The notes under the pieces were generated by a model that made no database searches, was not told the DNA's origin, and saw nothing but the letters and a program-made list of their open reading frames with translations. A stretch of 36,217 nucleotides of DNA, from the NCBI GenBank assembly GCA_017549285.1, contig JAFYVE010000028.1, positions 1 through 36,217 on the forward strand, given 5' to 3'. Positions 1-7,720 of the stretch are shown in pieces. Positions within the stretch are counted from its first letter, which is position 1, and each line of letters opens with the position of its first letter. Made by a program: the position numbers and the translations under genes. This stretch comes from Clostridia bacterium. GTDB taxonomy: Bacteria > Bacillota > Clostridia > Oscillospirales > Acutalibacteraceae.

Positions 1-126
1 AGCAATAACGATTGAAAATCGTTCAATTACAATAAACCAAATAAATTAATTTGTTTTGTTAACGGAAATCAGAGATTTCCGATTTGTCTTCGACAAATGC
101 GGACCGATGTGGGCATCGGTCCCTAC
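1..126. repeat. Palindromic intergenic repeat, copy 1 (cut by window edge)
   Basis: This stretch matches positions 27691-27806 closely and in the same order. Shared parts are an AGCAATAACGATTGAAAATC start, an AT-rich middle, the small hairpin GATTTGTCTTCGACAAATGC (81-100) and the larger hairpin at 101-122. That larger hairpin pairs GGACCGATG with CATCGGTCC around a TGGG loop. In this copy GGAAATC-AGA-GATTTCC (64-80) also forms a hairpin. If this copy resembles the one at 27647, a left inverted arm would lie before position 1. It is non-coding, sits beyond the end of a minus-strand gene and has no transposase, so it resembles a REP- or MITE-like intergenic element. Confidence 0.8.
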
Positions 127-165
127 GATTGGTTTATTCAAGCATACCGATAAATTCTGATTTGC

Positions 166-197
166 AAAAAAAACAGGCACGGTAACTGCCGTGCCTG
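166..197 (-). terminator. Rho-independent terminator of the transporter/LRR unit
   Basis: The stem CAGGCACGG / CCGTGCCTG has 9 perfect pairs around TAACTG. On the minus strand it is followed by a run of eight U (plus-strand A run at 166-173). It begins 8 bases after the LRR gene stop and so ends that minus-strand unit. Confidence 0.92.
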
Positions 198-204
198 AAT
201 TGTA

Positions 205-1431
205 TTATTTGCGTGTTGCGGAGTAAGTAATGTCTATATTCTTTTTGAAGAGAAGATAGTCGTACTGGGGAATCCAGTTATCGCCGACTGTGAGCTCATT
301 GAACTTTTCTTCGCTTACAGCAACATTCATAACTGCTACACCCTTGATTTCTCCGCCTTCTTTGAAGCAGGTATCCCAGAATGCGTGATGACCAATTTCC
401 TTTACGCTTGCAGGAATAAACACATACTGAAGATTCTGATTGTAACTGAAAGCGTCAGAGCCTATAAATTCAAGACCTTCGGGAAGTGAAAGATAAACTT
501 CGCCGAGTGCTTCTGCTGCAGTGAAATGAGGATCTGTTATATTCGCTGCCTTATAAGTAAATATACTGTGAAGCGAGGGTGTTGTTTCCCATTCATTCTT
601 TCTTTCGTGAAGCTTGAAAACTGCGAGAGTATCAATTATTTCAAGACCTTCAGGAAGATAGATTACTCTGAGATTTGCATAGTTGAAACACATAGCGCCG
701 ATTCTTTTAACAGATGAAGGAACAACGTATGTCTGGACATCTCTTTCATATTCGGCTGTGATATCGGCTGTAAAAAGCTCTTTCTCATATCCGTATTTCT
801 GTCGGAGATATTCATCGTGGTCGCAGGGATAACAGAGCACTTCTGTCATATCCTTTGTGTAAAGAACACCGTCAACATCGCAGTAATTGGGATTGTTTTC
901 ATCAACCTCAATATTCTGCAATGCCCAACAGGAATAAAATGCTTTTTCGTCAACAAATTCAACATCTGCACCTATCCTGATTGTTCTGATTTTATCATCA
1001 CAGTTGAGTGTGAACTGTCTGACTGATGTTATTGGTTTTGATTCATCTTTCACAACATTGAAATTTGTTGCAGGATCATTATTACCGGGAATGTATTCAA
1101 CATTTGAAACATAGTCAATATCAAGCTCATAAAGATAACCTGTATTGCTGAATTTTGTAAATTCATAACCGTTCTCAAGCTGAGTATATTCAAATGTTTC
1201 ATTCTGAAGTGCCATTATACTGAAATACATTGAAAGTGAAACAGCAATAATAATGACGATTACAAAAATTGCTTTTTTAAGATTATAGTATTTATAAGGC
1301 TTGTTGATATGCGGTGCTGCAAGACCTTCAATCTGATAAGTCCATATTTCATCCTCAGGAATATCAAGATGAATATCTTCCTGAAGAACCTCACCTTTTA
1401 CTTTCTTATCTTTTTTCTCTTTTTTACTCAT
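205..1431 (-). CDS. Membrane-anchored leucine-rich-repeat (BspA-like) protein
   Basis: This 408-residue protein starts with a very basic Lys-rich stretch (1-13) and an acidic linker. One hydrophobic segment follows at about 54-74, so it is a signal-anchor protein with its C-terminal part outside the cell. The region from about 140 to 370 carries irregular repeats of the LRR_5/BspA type, for example VVPSSVKRIGAMCF, YLPEGLEIIDTLAV, LPEGLEFIGSDAF and IPASVKEIGHHAF. Such domains are known in surface proteins that bind other proteins or polysaccharides; no enzymatic motif is visible. The gene follows the MFS transporter gene by 14 bases and has a clear AGAGGTG ribosome site, so the two are co-transcribed. 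A link to polysaccharide or uronate capture is only inference from position. Confidence 0.8.
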   Translation of the reverse strand: MSKKEKKDKKVKGEVLQEDIHLDIPEDEIWTYQIEGLAAPHINKPYKYYNLKKAIFVIVIIIAVSLSMYFSIMALQNETFEYTQLENGYEFTKFSNTGYLYELDIDYVSNVEYIPGNNDPATNFNVVKDESKPITSVRQFTLNCDDKIRTIRIGADVEFVDEKAFYSCWALQNIEVDENNPNYCDVDGVLYTKDMTEVLCYPCDHDEYLRQKYGYEKELFTADITAEYERDVQTYVVPSSVKRIGAMCFNYANLRVIYLPEGLEIIDTLAVFKLHERKNEWETTPSLHSIFTYKAANITDPHFTAAEALGEVYLSLPEGLEFIGSDAFSYNQNLQYVFIPASVKEIGHHAFWDTCFKEGGEIKGVAVMNVAVSEEKFNELTVGDNWIPQYDYLLFKKNIDITYSATRK

Positions 1432-1445
1432 GAACTTATCACCTC

Positions 1446-3212
1446 TTATCCTTTATAACTGCCGGCAGTCGATTTACCTTCTTCTGCGGCTTTCTTTTCT
1501 GTGACTTCAGCACGTCGTTTCAGAACTTCCATAACAAGATTCTGCTTTTTGTTGTCATAATCCCAGAAGAGATACGGAATAGTCATAAGGAAGAATCCGA
1601 TTGTGTCAACAATAATAGGAATAACAACAATGTTTCTTCTTGAACCGTCAAAGAAGAGAATTTCCCAGTTACTGTTGAAACCGTATTTAAGAAGGAAGAT
1701 AGGAATAATAAGACCGATAAATGTTGTGATAGGTCCTGTGAACCAGCCGAAAATACCGCCGAAACTTTCAAGTCTTTCACCTGAAATATACATCTGATAA
1801 TCGTTGATTCTGACACCCATATCGTGACCTGCAGTTGTCGGAACTGTCTTTGTCATTTCCATAAAGAAAAGGACGATAATACAGATTGTGCCGCAGAGTG
1901 CAAGGTTGTCACCGAGTGTCCACATTGCAACAGCAATGATTGCGTTACCGATTGCACGGCTGAGCTGATAGAAAATCATAATCTGCTTATATGAGAATCT
2001 CTTGAGGAAATAGGGTGAGAGAAGATCAGGCGGAGTACCTGCAAATGAAATAAGTGCAACAATAAGTGAATAAGGAAGACCGCTGAGACGGAATGTGTAG
2101 AAATAAAGAATTGTTGCAAAAGGCAACATACCGTTACCAAGAGCATCAATAAGACCTACGATGGTATTGATAAGCAGATATTTATTCTTGAGAACACCCA
2201 ACATACCATCCCAGAACTTAATCTGGACTTTCTCCTCAATCGGAGGCTGAGGGATTCTTTCTTTGATTCTGCCGGCAAGGAACATTGTAAATGCAGCAGA
2301 AATTGTAAATGTGATAGGAATAACAAATCTGTAGAAATTGATATCCTGCCATTCGTGACGGAGCATACCTACAATAGCCGGAAGAATAATTGCAAGAATC
2401 GAATTGAAAATATGTGAAATCTTTACGGGATAACTTCTGACAAGAATTCTTTCCTGAAGATTCGGGCTGATACGCTTTGTACATTCTTCAAGAACATTAC
2501 CGAAACCGAATACGTTATATGTAGCAAAAAGAAGATTAGCAACCCATACTCTTGTTGCAACATCGGTAATATTATAAACAGGAAGCCAACCGATAAGAAA
2601 GACCATTACACACTTGGGCACAACATCACAATAAAGTGAATATTTATATCTGCCGTATTTGGGAAGAAGTTTTTTACGCCAGAAAATGTTTCTTGCACCA
2701 ACCCAACCCGAATAAAGGAAATGGGTACCGAATGTCTTGAAACAGGCAGTCGCATTCATACCTTCAAAACTGTTCAGCATAGTAATAAATGAGCCTGACT
2801 GATCAAAAAGCTTTGAATAGTCAAAAATAAGAGTTGATATACCGAAGAACAACATTAAACCGTAAATCAGATAAATCAATCTTTCTTTTTTCTTCTGCAG
2901 GAAACCAAGATTATCACAAACGTACCACCAGATAAGAGCTGTGACATATCCGAGAGGCATATTAAGAAGACCTATAACAGAAAATGTGAGATAGGGCAAC
3001 TTATAGTGATACATAATAAGGAAGCAACTTGACCAGAAGCCTATGTACTCAAGTATTTTTGAGCCCGTATAGTTGGCGCCGACACCGATAATAACGTCCT
3101 TATATTCTTTATAAGGAACATATTTACCTTCTGCCGGAGTGTTCCAATGAGTTTTTACTTCCGTTGCAAAGTTTTTGACGGTAGTAACGGCTCTATCAAA
3201 TTTTTCACTCAT
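1446..3212 (-). CDS. MFS transporter, probably for a hexuronate or related sugar
   Basis: This is a polytopic membrane protein with about twelve hydrophobic segments spread over its full length and a long charged N-terminal tail. The general look is that of the MFS glycoside/sugar:cation symporters, though it is longer (588 residues) than most of them. The start at 3212 is preferred over the upstream ATG at 3221, because AAAGGAG directly abuts the upstream ATG but stands 9 bases before the one at 3212. A TTGAAA-N17-TATAAT promoter lies just upstream. Its position next to uxuA and KDPG aldolase suggests it imports an uronic acid or a sugar derived from pectin or glucuronide, but no residue seen here fixes the substrate. 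Confidence 0.8.
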   Translation of the reverse strand: MSEKFDRAVTTVKNFATEVKTHWNTPAEGKYVPYKEYKDVIIGVGANYTGSKILEYIGFWSSCFLIMYHYKLPYLTFSVIGLLNMPLGYVTALIWWYVCDNLGFLQKKKERLIYLIYGLMLFFGISTLIFDYSKLFDQSGSFITMLNSFEGMNATACFKTFGTHFLYSGWVGARNIFWRKKLLPKYGRYKYSLYCDVVPKCVMVFLIGWLPVYNITDVATRVWVANLLFATYNVFGFGNVLEECTKRISPNLQERILVRSYPVKISHIFNSILAIILPAIVGMLRHEWQDINFYRFVIPITFTISAAFTMFLAGRIKERIPQPPIEEKVQIKFWDGMLGVLKNKYLLINTIVGLIDALGNGMLPFATILYFYTFRLSGLPYSLIVALISFAGTPPDLLSPYFLKRFSYKQIMIFYQLSRAIGNAIIAVAMWTLGDNLALCGTICIIVLFFMEMTKTVPTTAGHDMGVRINDYQMYISGERLESFGGIFGWFTGPITTFIGLIIPIFLLKYGFNSNWEILFFDGSRRNIVVIPIIVDTIGFFLMTIPYLFWDYDNKKQNLVMEVLKRRAEVTEKKAAEEGKSTAGSYKG

Positions 3213-3243
3213 TGTAATCATCTCCTTTAATTAAATTTTAATA

Positions 3244-3272
3244 ATTATAACATACTTATTTAATATTTTCAA
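3244..3272 (-). promoter_or_regulatory. Promoter of the transporter/LRR unit
   Basis: On the minus strand TTGAAA (3267-3272) and TATAAT (3244-3249) are separated by 17 bases, about 30 bases upstream of the MFS start codon. Since a terminator closes the preceding aldolase gene, the transporter unit probably depends on this promoter. Confidence 0.75.
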
Positions 3273-3315
3273 TATATACGCAAGTCATATTTTGTATTTT
3301 TTTATAGAATAAGTA

Positions 3316-3348
3316 CAAAAAAAAATGCCTGTCATTGCAACAGGCATT
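3316..3348 (-). terminator. Terminator after the KDPG aldolase gene
   Basis: AATGCCTGT (3324-3332) pairs with ACAGGCATT (3340-3348) over 9 bases around a 7-base loop. A U tract follows on the minus strand (plus-strand A run from about 3317). It separates uxuA-kdgA from the downstream transporter unit. Confidence 0.92.
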
Positions 3349-3359
3349 CAAATTGAATA

Positions 3360-4319
3360 TTAAAGGCAAAGATGAACAGCGAAACCGCCGAATTCTTCTT
3401 TGAGATAAATAAATGTCATATTACCCTTTGCATCGTACTGTGCTGATTCATAATCAAGAGCAATGCCTTTTCTTTCAAGGTAAGCGACAGCCTTATCCAT
3501 ATAATTTGTCTTGACAGCGATATGCCCCATTGTGCCTCTGCCGTTGAATTTCATAACTTCGATTTCTTCTGTACAGAAATAGCTGACGGGAATCTCTCTC
3601 TGAGAGAAATTGAAACAGAGAGTAAACATATCTGCAACAGCCTTTGCTTTTGCTTCATCTTCACAGTTGATTGCAAGATGACTGAGCTTGAAACCGAGCA
3701 TATTTGCAACTGCTTCTTTTGTAAGAGCTTCGATTTCGTCGAATTTTCCTTCATTGATAAGCGTATCTTTAACCATCCAGCTGCCGCCGCATGCAAGAAT
3801 TTTATCACAATCAAGATAAGAGTTGATATTTTTGGCATTAATGCCGCCTGTAGGCATAAACTTAACACCGACATAAGGAGCTGCAAGTGCTTTTATCATA
3901 CTGATGCCGCCTAAGTTTTCTGCGGGGAAGAATTTTACTACGTCAAGTCCGAGAGCAAGAGCTGCTTCAATATCAGATGTTGAGGGACAGCCCGGTGTGA
4001 TAGGAATATTTCTTTCAACACAGTATTTTACAACAGTTTCATTGAAACCCGGTGTTACAATGAATTTTGCACCTGCATTAACAGCCTTGTCAACCTGCTC
4101 AGTTGTAAGAACAGTACCTGCACCAACGAGCATTTCGGGGAATTCCTTTGTCATAAGAGCAATTGCTTCTTCTGCCGCAGCAGTTCTGAATGTAACTTCG
4201 GCACAAGGAAGACCGCCCTTGATAAGAGCATCTGCAAGAGGAACGGCATCCTTTGCATTATCAATTTTTACAACGGGAACAATACCGATTTTGCTGATTT
4301 CTTTAAGAATTTCGTTCAT
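3360..4319 (-). CDS. KDPG/KHG aldolase fused to a C-terminal VOC (glyoxalase-like) domain
   Basis: Residues 1 to about 208 form a complete 2-keto-3-deoxy-6-phosphogluconate / 4-hydroxy-2-oxoglutarate aldolase. The general-base Glu41 lies in EVTFRT and the Schiff-base Lys129 in VVKFFPAE; GAGTV, TPG and PTGGI barrel motifs are also present. The enzyme splits KDPG into pyruvate and glyceraldehyde 3-phosphate, the last step of uronate breakdown. Residues 210-319 add a VOC-fold domain (KLSHLAIN, MGHIAVKT, FGGFAVHLC) with candidate metal-binding residues His214, His266 and His316. Stand-alone aldolases are about 210 residues, so the extension is an extra domain. The role of the VOC part is unknown. 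The start follows the uxuA stop by 5 bases, with AAGGAG inside the end of uxuA, so the two are translationally linked. Confidence 0.9.
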   Translation of the reverse strand: MNEILKEISKIGIVPVVKIDNAKDAVPLADALIKGGLPCAEVTFRTAAAEEAIALMTKEFPEMLVGAGTVLTTEQVDKAVNAGAKFIVTPGFNETVVKYCVERNIPITPGCPSTSDIEAALALGLDVVKFFPAENLGGISMIKALAAPYVGVKFMPTGGINAKNINSYLDCDKILACGGSWMVKDTLINEGKFDEIEALTKEAVANMLGFKLSHLAINCEDEAKAKAVADMFTLCFNFSQREIPVSYFCTEEIEVMKFNGRGTMGHIAVKTNYMDKAVAYLERKGIALDYESAQYDAKGNMTFIYLKEEFGGFAVHLCL

Positions 4320-4324
4320 TTCAA

Positions 4325-5377
4325 TTACTCCTTACTTCCCTTTTCAATAGCTTCCCACAGACCATTGAGATATGTTGCACCGAGTGCTCTGTCAAAAAGA
4401 CCGTAACCGGGTCTGCCTGTTTCACCCCATATCATTCTGCCGTGGTCAGGTCTGACATAACCTGTGAAACAATTATCGTGAAGGGCTTTCATAACTGCAT
4501 ACATATCGATACTTCCGCAGGATGAAAGATGTGCTCTTTCTTCAAAACCGTTGTCAAGAACAGCAACGTTACGCATATGAACAAAATGAATTCTGCCCAT
4601 TTTTGCATATTTTGCAGCCATTGAAACAACGTCATTCTTATTTGAACAGCCAAGAGAGCCTACACAGAATGTAAGACCGTTGTGAGGGTCGTCAACAAGA
4701 GAAAGGAATTTATCAAGGTTCTTTTCATCTGTAATGATTCTGGGAAGACCGAAAATGCTCCAACAAGGATCATCCTCGTGAATAGCCATATTAATGTCAT
4801 ATTCAGCCGCAACGGGAATAACTTTTTCAAGGAAATACTTAATGTTATCCCAAAGGTCTTCTTCTGTCATAGCATTGTACTCTGCAACAACAGAAGCGAG
4901 TTCATCCCTTGTGTAACTTGCATCCCAACCGGGAAGAGTAAGGTCTGAATCACTCTTGAGAGGGTCAACCTTGTCAACCTGCTCCTGATAATATACAAGA
5001 GAAGTTGAACCGTCAGGCAGAACATGGTCAAGCTGTGTTCTTGTCCAGTCAAAAACGGGCATAAAGTTGTAACAAATACATTTAACGCCTGCTTCACCGA
5101 GTCTTCTGACATTCTCACAGTAATTTTCAATATATTTTTCACGGGTAGGTTTACCGAGCTTGATGTCTTCGTGAACAGGAACAGACTCAATAACATCAAA
5201 CTTAAGACCTGCATCCTCTGTCAATTTCTTGAGTTCCGCAATACTCTCACGGCTCCAAACTTCACCAACGGGAACATCGTAAACTGCAGTTACTATTGAA
5301 TCCATACCGGGAATCTGTCTGATATGCTGTAATGTAATTTTATCGTCTTTACCGTACCAACGGAAAGAAAGCTTCAT
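4325..5377 (-). CDS. uxuA: Mannonate dehydratase
   Basis: The 350-residue protein matches UxuA in length and sequence pattern. MKLSFRWYG at the start, [17 protein letters not shown] in the middle, [10 protein letters not shown], and [11 protein letters not shown] with IHFVHMRNV towards the C-terminus are typical of the family. It removes water from D-mannonate to give 2-keto-3-deoxy-D-gluconate in the glucuronate pathway, using a divalent metal in the cytosol. It is first in its operon, with an AAAGGA site 8 bases before the ATG, and the KDPG aldolase follows directly. The isomerase (uxaC), fructuronate reductase (uxuB) and KDG kinase needed to complete the pathway are not in this window. Confidence 0.95.
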   Translation of the reverse strand: MKLSFRWYGKDDKITLQHIRQIPGMDSIVTAVYDVPVGEVWSRESIAELKKLTEDAGLKFDVIESVPVHEDIKLGKPTREKYIENYCENVRRLGEAGVKCICYNFMPVFDWTRTQLDHVLPDGSTSLVYYQEQVDKVDPLKSDSDLTLPGWDASYTRDELASVVAEYNAMTEEDLWDNIKYFLEKVIPVAAEYDINMAIHEDDPCWSIFGLPRIITDEKNLDKFLSLVDDPHNGLTFCVGSLGCSNKNDVVSMAAKYAKMGRIHFVHMRNVAVLDNGFEERAHLSSCGSIDMYAVMKALHDNCFTGYVRPDHGRMIWGETGRPGYGLFDRALGATYLNGLWEAIEKGSKE

Positions 5378-5411
5378 AAAATCAGTCCTTTACTTAAATT
5401 TCTACAAATAA

Positions 5412-5461
5412 ATTTTATTATAAATTAATCATTTTGTCAAGAAGACAAACAATAATTTGTC
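5412..5461 (-). promoter_or_regulatory. uxuA promoter with a TTTGTC/GACAAA operator-like repeat
   Basis: Read on the minus strand, TTGACA (5435-5440) and TAAAAT (5412-5417) are 17 bases apart upstream of uxuA. Over and upstream of the -35 box lie three alternating half-sites: TTTGTC (5433-5438), GACAAA (5444-5449) and TTTGTC (5456-5461), spaced by 5 and 6 bases. Such an arrangement would suit a repressor blocking the -35 region. No regulator gene is adjacent, so the binding protein is unknown. Confidence 0.7.
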
Positions 5462-5476
5462 GGGCTGATTCAATGA

Positions 5477-5504
5477 ACAATTTACAATTTACAATGTACA
5501 ATGA
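5477..5504. repeat. Four 7-base tandem repeats (ACAATTT/ACAATGT type)
   Basis: Four successive 7-base units read ACAATTT, ACAATTT, ACAATGT and ACAATGA in the uxuA-chrA intergenic region. They are non-coding once the chrA start is set at 5614. They look like a short simple repeat or the remnant of a dispersed element; no function is visible. Confidence 0.6.
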
Positions 5505-5613
5505 TTTCAGGAAAACAAATTCTGACTTCTCTGATTATTTTATGTTTTTGTTATTGATTTATAAATACAGATTTGATATACTTATTCAAGATATTTTTAA
5601 GGAGATAAATTCA

Positions 5614-6174
5614 ATGGAAAAAGCAAAAAGATGTCTGACACTTTTTCTCACTTTTCTCAGAATCGGAGCGTTCACATTCGGCGGCGGTTACGCGATGATT
5701 CCTCTGATTCAGAGAGAAACAGTTGAAAAACACAAATGGATTTCTGACGATGATATACTGGAAATTATAGCTATTGCCGAATCCACACCCGGGCCTATTG
5801 CAATCAACTCTGCAACATTTGTCGGTTATAAAGTTGCCGGATTCTGGGGTTCTTTCTGTGCAACATTCGGTGTTGTGCTACCCTCATACATTATAATTTC
5901 AATAATTTCTCTTCTTCTTAAAGAATTCCACGATATTCAGGCTGTAAAATATGCCTTTTTCGGCATAAGAGCAGGTGTTCTTGCACTTATTCTCAAATCA
6001 CTGTGGACAATGTTCAAAAAAGTTAAAAAATCAGTTATTCCTTATATTATAGTTGCGATTTCATTTATTCTCGCTGTGTTTACAGATATAAATGTACTGT
6101 TCATTATTGCAGGAAGTGCTGTCTTCGGAATTGTGACCTCTCTTATGTCTGAAAGAAAGGAGAAACAGAAATGA
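5614..6174 (+). CDS. chrA: Chromate transporter, first short subunit
   Basis: This is a half-size ChrA-family (CHR) membrane protein of 186 residues. The family signature FLRIGAFTFGGGYAMIPLI is near the N-terminus and ESTPGPIAINSATFVG follows, with about five to six hydrophobic segments. The upstream open frame extends to 5434, but AAGGAG at about 5600 fits the ATG at 5614, and the extension would be translated from repeat-rich intergenic DNA. Paired short CHR proteins are known to work together as an inverted-topology pair. Some export chromate; in gut anaerobes the natural substrate is uncertain. Its stop overlaps the start of the second subunit (ATGA). Confidence 0.9.
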   Translation: MEKAKRCLTLFLTFLRIGAFTFGGGYAMIPLIQRETVEKHKWISDDDILEIIAIAESTPGPIAINSATFVGYKVAGFWGSFCATFGVVLPSYIIISIISLLLKEFHDIQAVKYAFFGIRAGVLALILKSLWTMFKKVKKSVIPYIIVAISFILAVFTDINVLFIIAGSAVFGIVTSLMSERKEKQK

Positions 6175-6743
6175 TTTATTGGGAACTGTTTATTACTTTC
6201 TTCAAAATAGGACTTTTCACATTCGGCGGCGGATATGCAATGCTTCCCCTGATTCAGGAAGAAGTTCTTGCACACAACTGGATTCCGATGGAAGACCTAA
6301 TCAACTTCATTGCTGTCAGTGAAAGTACTCCCGGACCGTTTGCAATCAATATGGCAACATATGTAGGCACTCAGATGGGCGGTCTTCTCGGCGGTGTATG
6401 TTCTACACTCGGTGTTGTTCTCCCCTCATTCATTATTATTCTCATTGTTGCAAGAATTTTTGAACAATTCAAGAAAAATAAGTTTGTAAAAGGTGCAATG
6501 TCAGGCTTAAAACCTGCCGCAGTCGGTCTTATTGCTTCTGCAGTAATTTCAATGGCGCTGATTGTCTTTATTCCCAACGGATTCACATCAGCGATATTCA
6601 CAAGTATTGAGTTTTATATTTCACTTGCTCTTTTCGCAGTAATGAGTGTTCTTGCATTCAAAAAAGTGCATCCGATTCTCATAATTGTAATTTCCGCTGT
6701 TGTAGGCATTGCAACAGGTTTTGCATTCAAATTACCGATCTGA
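6171..6743 (+). CDS. chrA: Chromate transporter, second short subunit
   Basis: The 190-residue protein is a paralogue of its upstream neighbour. It shares FKIGLFTFGGGYAMLPLI, ESTPGPFAINMATYVG and the same pattern of hydrophobic segments. The ATG overlaps the previous stop codon by 4 bases and is preceded by GAAAGGAG within the upstream gene, so the two subunits are translationally coupled and probably form a heterodimer. A bidirectional terminator follows. The anion carried (chromate, sulfate or another) cannot be told from the sequence. Confidence 0.9.
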   Translation: MIYWELFITFFKIGLFTFGGGYAMLPLIQEEVLAHNWIPMEDLINFIAVSESTPGPFAINMATYVGTQMGGLLGGVCSTLGVVLPSFIIILIVARIFEQFKKNKFVKGAMSGLKPAAVGLIASAVISMALIVFIPNGFTSAIFTSIEFYISLALFAVMSVLAFKKVHPILIIVISAVVGIATGFAFKLPI

Positions 6744-6762
6744 TCTGAAAATTTAAATTTAT

Positions 6763-6801
6763 AAAAAAGGAGCTGTTCAATACAGCTCCTTAATCTTTTT
6801 T
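6763..6801. terminator. Bidirectional terminator between chrA pair and trxB-like gene
   Basis: AAGGAGCTG (6767-6775) pairs with CAGCTCCTT (6783-6791) around a 7-base loop. An A run precedes the stem and a T run (6795-6801) follows it, so it can end transcripts arriving from both converging genes. Confidence 0.92.
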
Positions 6802-6802
6802 A

Positions 6803-7708
6803 TTAAAGTGAATCAATATAATCACATGCTGCAAGGGCAGCAATTGCACCGTCTGAACAAGCTGTTGCGACCTGACGGATTTTCTTTTTGCGGCAGTCAC
6901 CTGCTACGAAAATGCCGTTTGTCTTTGTTACACAGCTTTCATCAGAATCTGCATAACCATAGGAATCAAGACCTATACAATCGCTGAAAGGTGCATTCTG
7001 AGGGATAAGACCGATTGCAACGAACATTCCCTTTACATCGATTTTTCTGTCTTCGCTGTCTGCAGTTTTTGTGATAACGATACTTTCAAGTTCTTCGTTA
7101 CCGACAATTTCTTTTACAACAGAACCTGTGATAATTTCGACATTCTCTTTTGCGTAAAGCTGTTCCGAAAGCTTCTTTTCACCTGTGAGGAAGTCAAGAT
7201 TCTGAACAACATAAACTTTAGATGCAACATCAGAAAGAAGAATTGCTTCCTGAAGGGCAGAGTTACCGCCGCCGATAACAGCAACTTCTTCATCCTTATA
7301 GAAAGCACCGTCACAAACGGCACAGAATGAAATACCGTTACCTATAAGGTTTTCTTCATTATCTACACCAAGAAGTCGATGCTTTGCACCTGTTGCGATA
7401 ATAACTGCTTTTGCTTCAAAATCGCCGTCTTCGGTAACAACAGTTTTTACATCACCGTTTTTAATTGAAAAAACTTCTGTCGGCTCAATTTCTGCACCGA
7501 GTTCAAGTGCCTGCTCAACGAGTTTTTCTGCAAACTCATTTCCCGTTACACTGACAAAACCGGGAATATTTTCAACCTTGGGTGAATATGTGATCTGACC
7601 GCCGAAGCTGCCCTTTTCAAGAACAAGGACGGTTTTATTTGCTCTGAGAGCATATACTGCGGCGGTAAGCCCCGCAGGGCCACCGCCGATGATAATAATA
7701 TCGTACAT
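6803..7708 (-). CDS. trxB: Thioredoxin reductase-like flavoprotein lacking the NADPH arginine motif
   Basis: The 301-residue protein has the TrxB fold signatures: FAD-binding GGGPAG at 8-13, redox-active Cys129 and Cys132 in SFCAVCDGA, a second dinucleotide motif VIGGGNSALQEA at about 145-156, and GIFVAGDCR near the end. Classical NADPH-dependent TrxB has an HRRRxR-type motif after the second strand of the NAD(P) domain. Here that site reads VVQNLDFLTGEK, so the 2'-phosphate-binding arginines are missing. NADH, ferredoxin or another donor are alternatives. The gene starts 12 bases after the nrdD stop with an AGAGGG site overlapping it, so it is probably co-translated with the redoxin-tailed NrdD and may reduce that redoxin. 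Confidence 0.88.
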   Translation of the reverse strand: MYDIIIIGGGPAGLTAAVYALRANKTVLVLEKGSFGGQITYSPKVENIPGFVSVTGNEFAEKLVEQALELGAEIEPTEVFSIKNGDVKTVVTEDGDFEAKAVIIATGAKHRLLGVDNEENLIGNGISFCAVCDGAFYKDEEVAVIGGGNSALQEAILLSDVASKVYVVQNLDFLTGEKKLSEQLYAKENVEIITGSVVKEIVGNEELESIVITKTADSEDRKIDVKGMFVAIGLIPQNAPFSDCIGLDSYGYADSDESCVTKTNGIFVAGDCRKKKIRQVATACSDGAIAALAACDYIDSL

Positions 7709-7720
7709 TAATAATCCCTC

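Noticed and set aside
5477-5504. Possible CRISPR-like tandem repeat
   Set aside because: Units are only 7 bases, contiguous and without spacers.
5434-5613. N-terminal extension of the first ChrA protein
   Set aside because: The frame is open, but the ribosome site fits the ATG at 5614 and the extension would be made from the 7-base tandem repeats and intergenic DNA.
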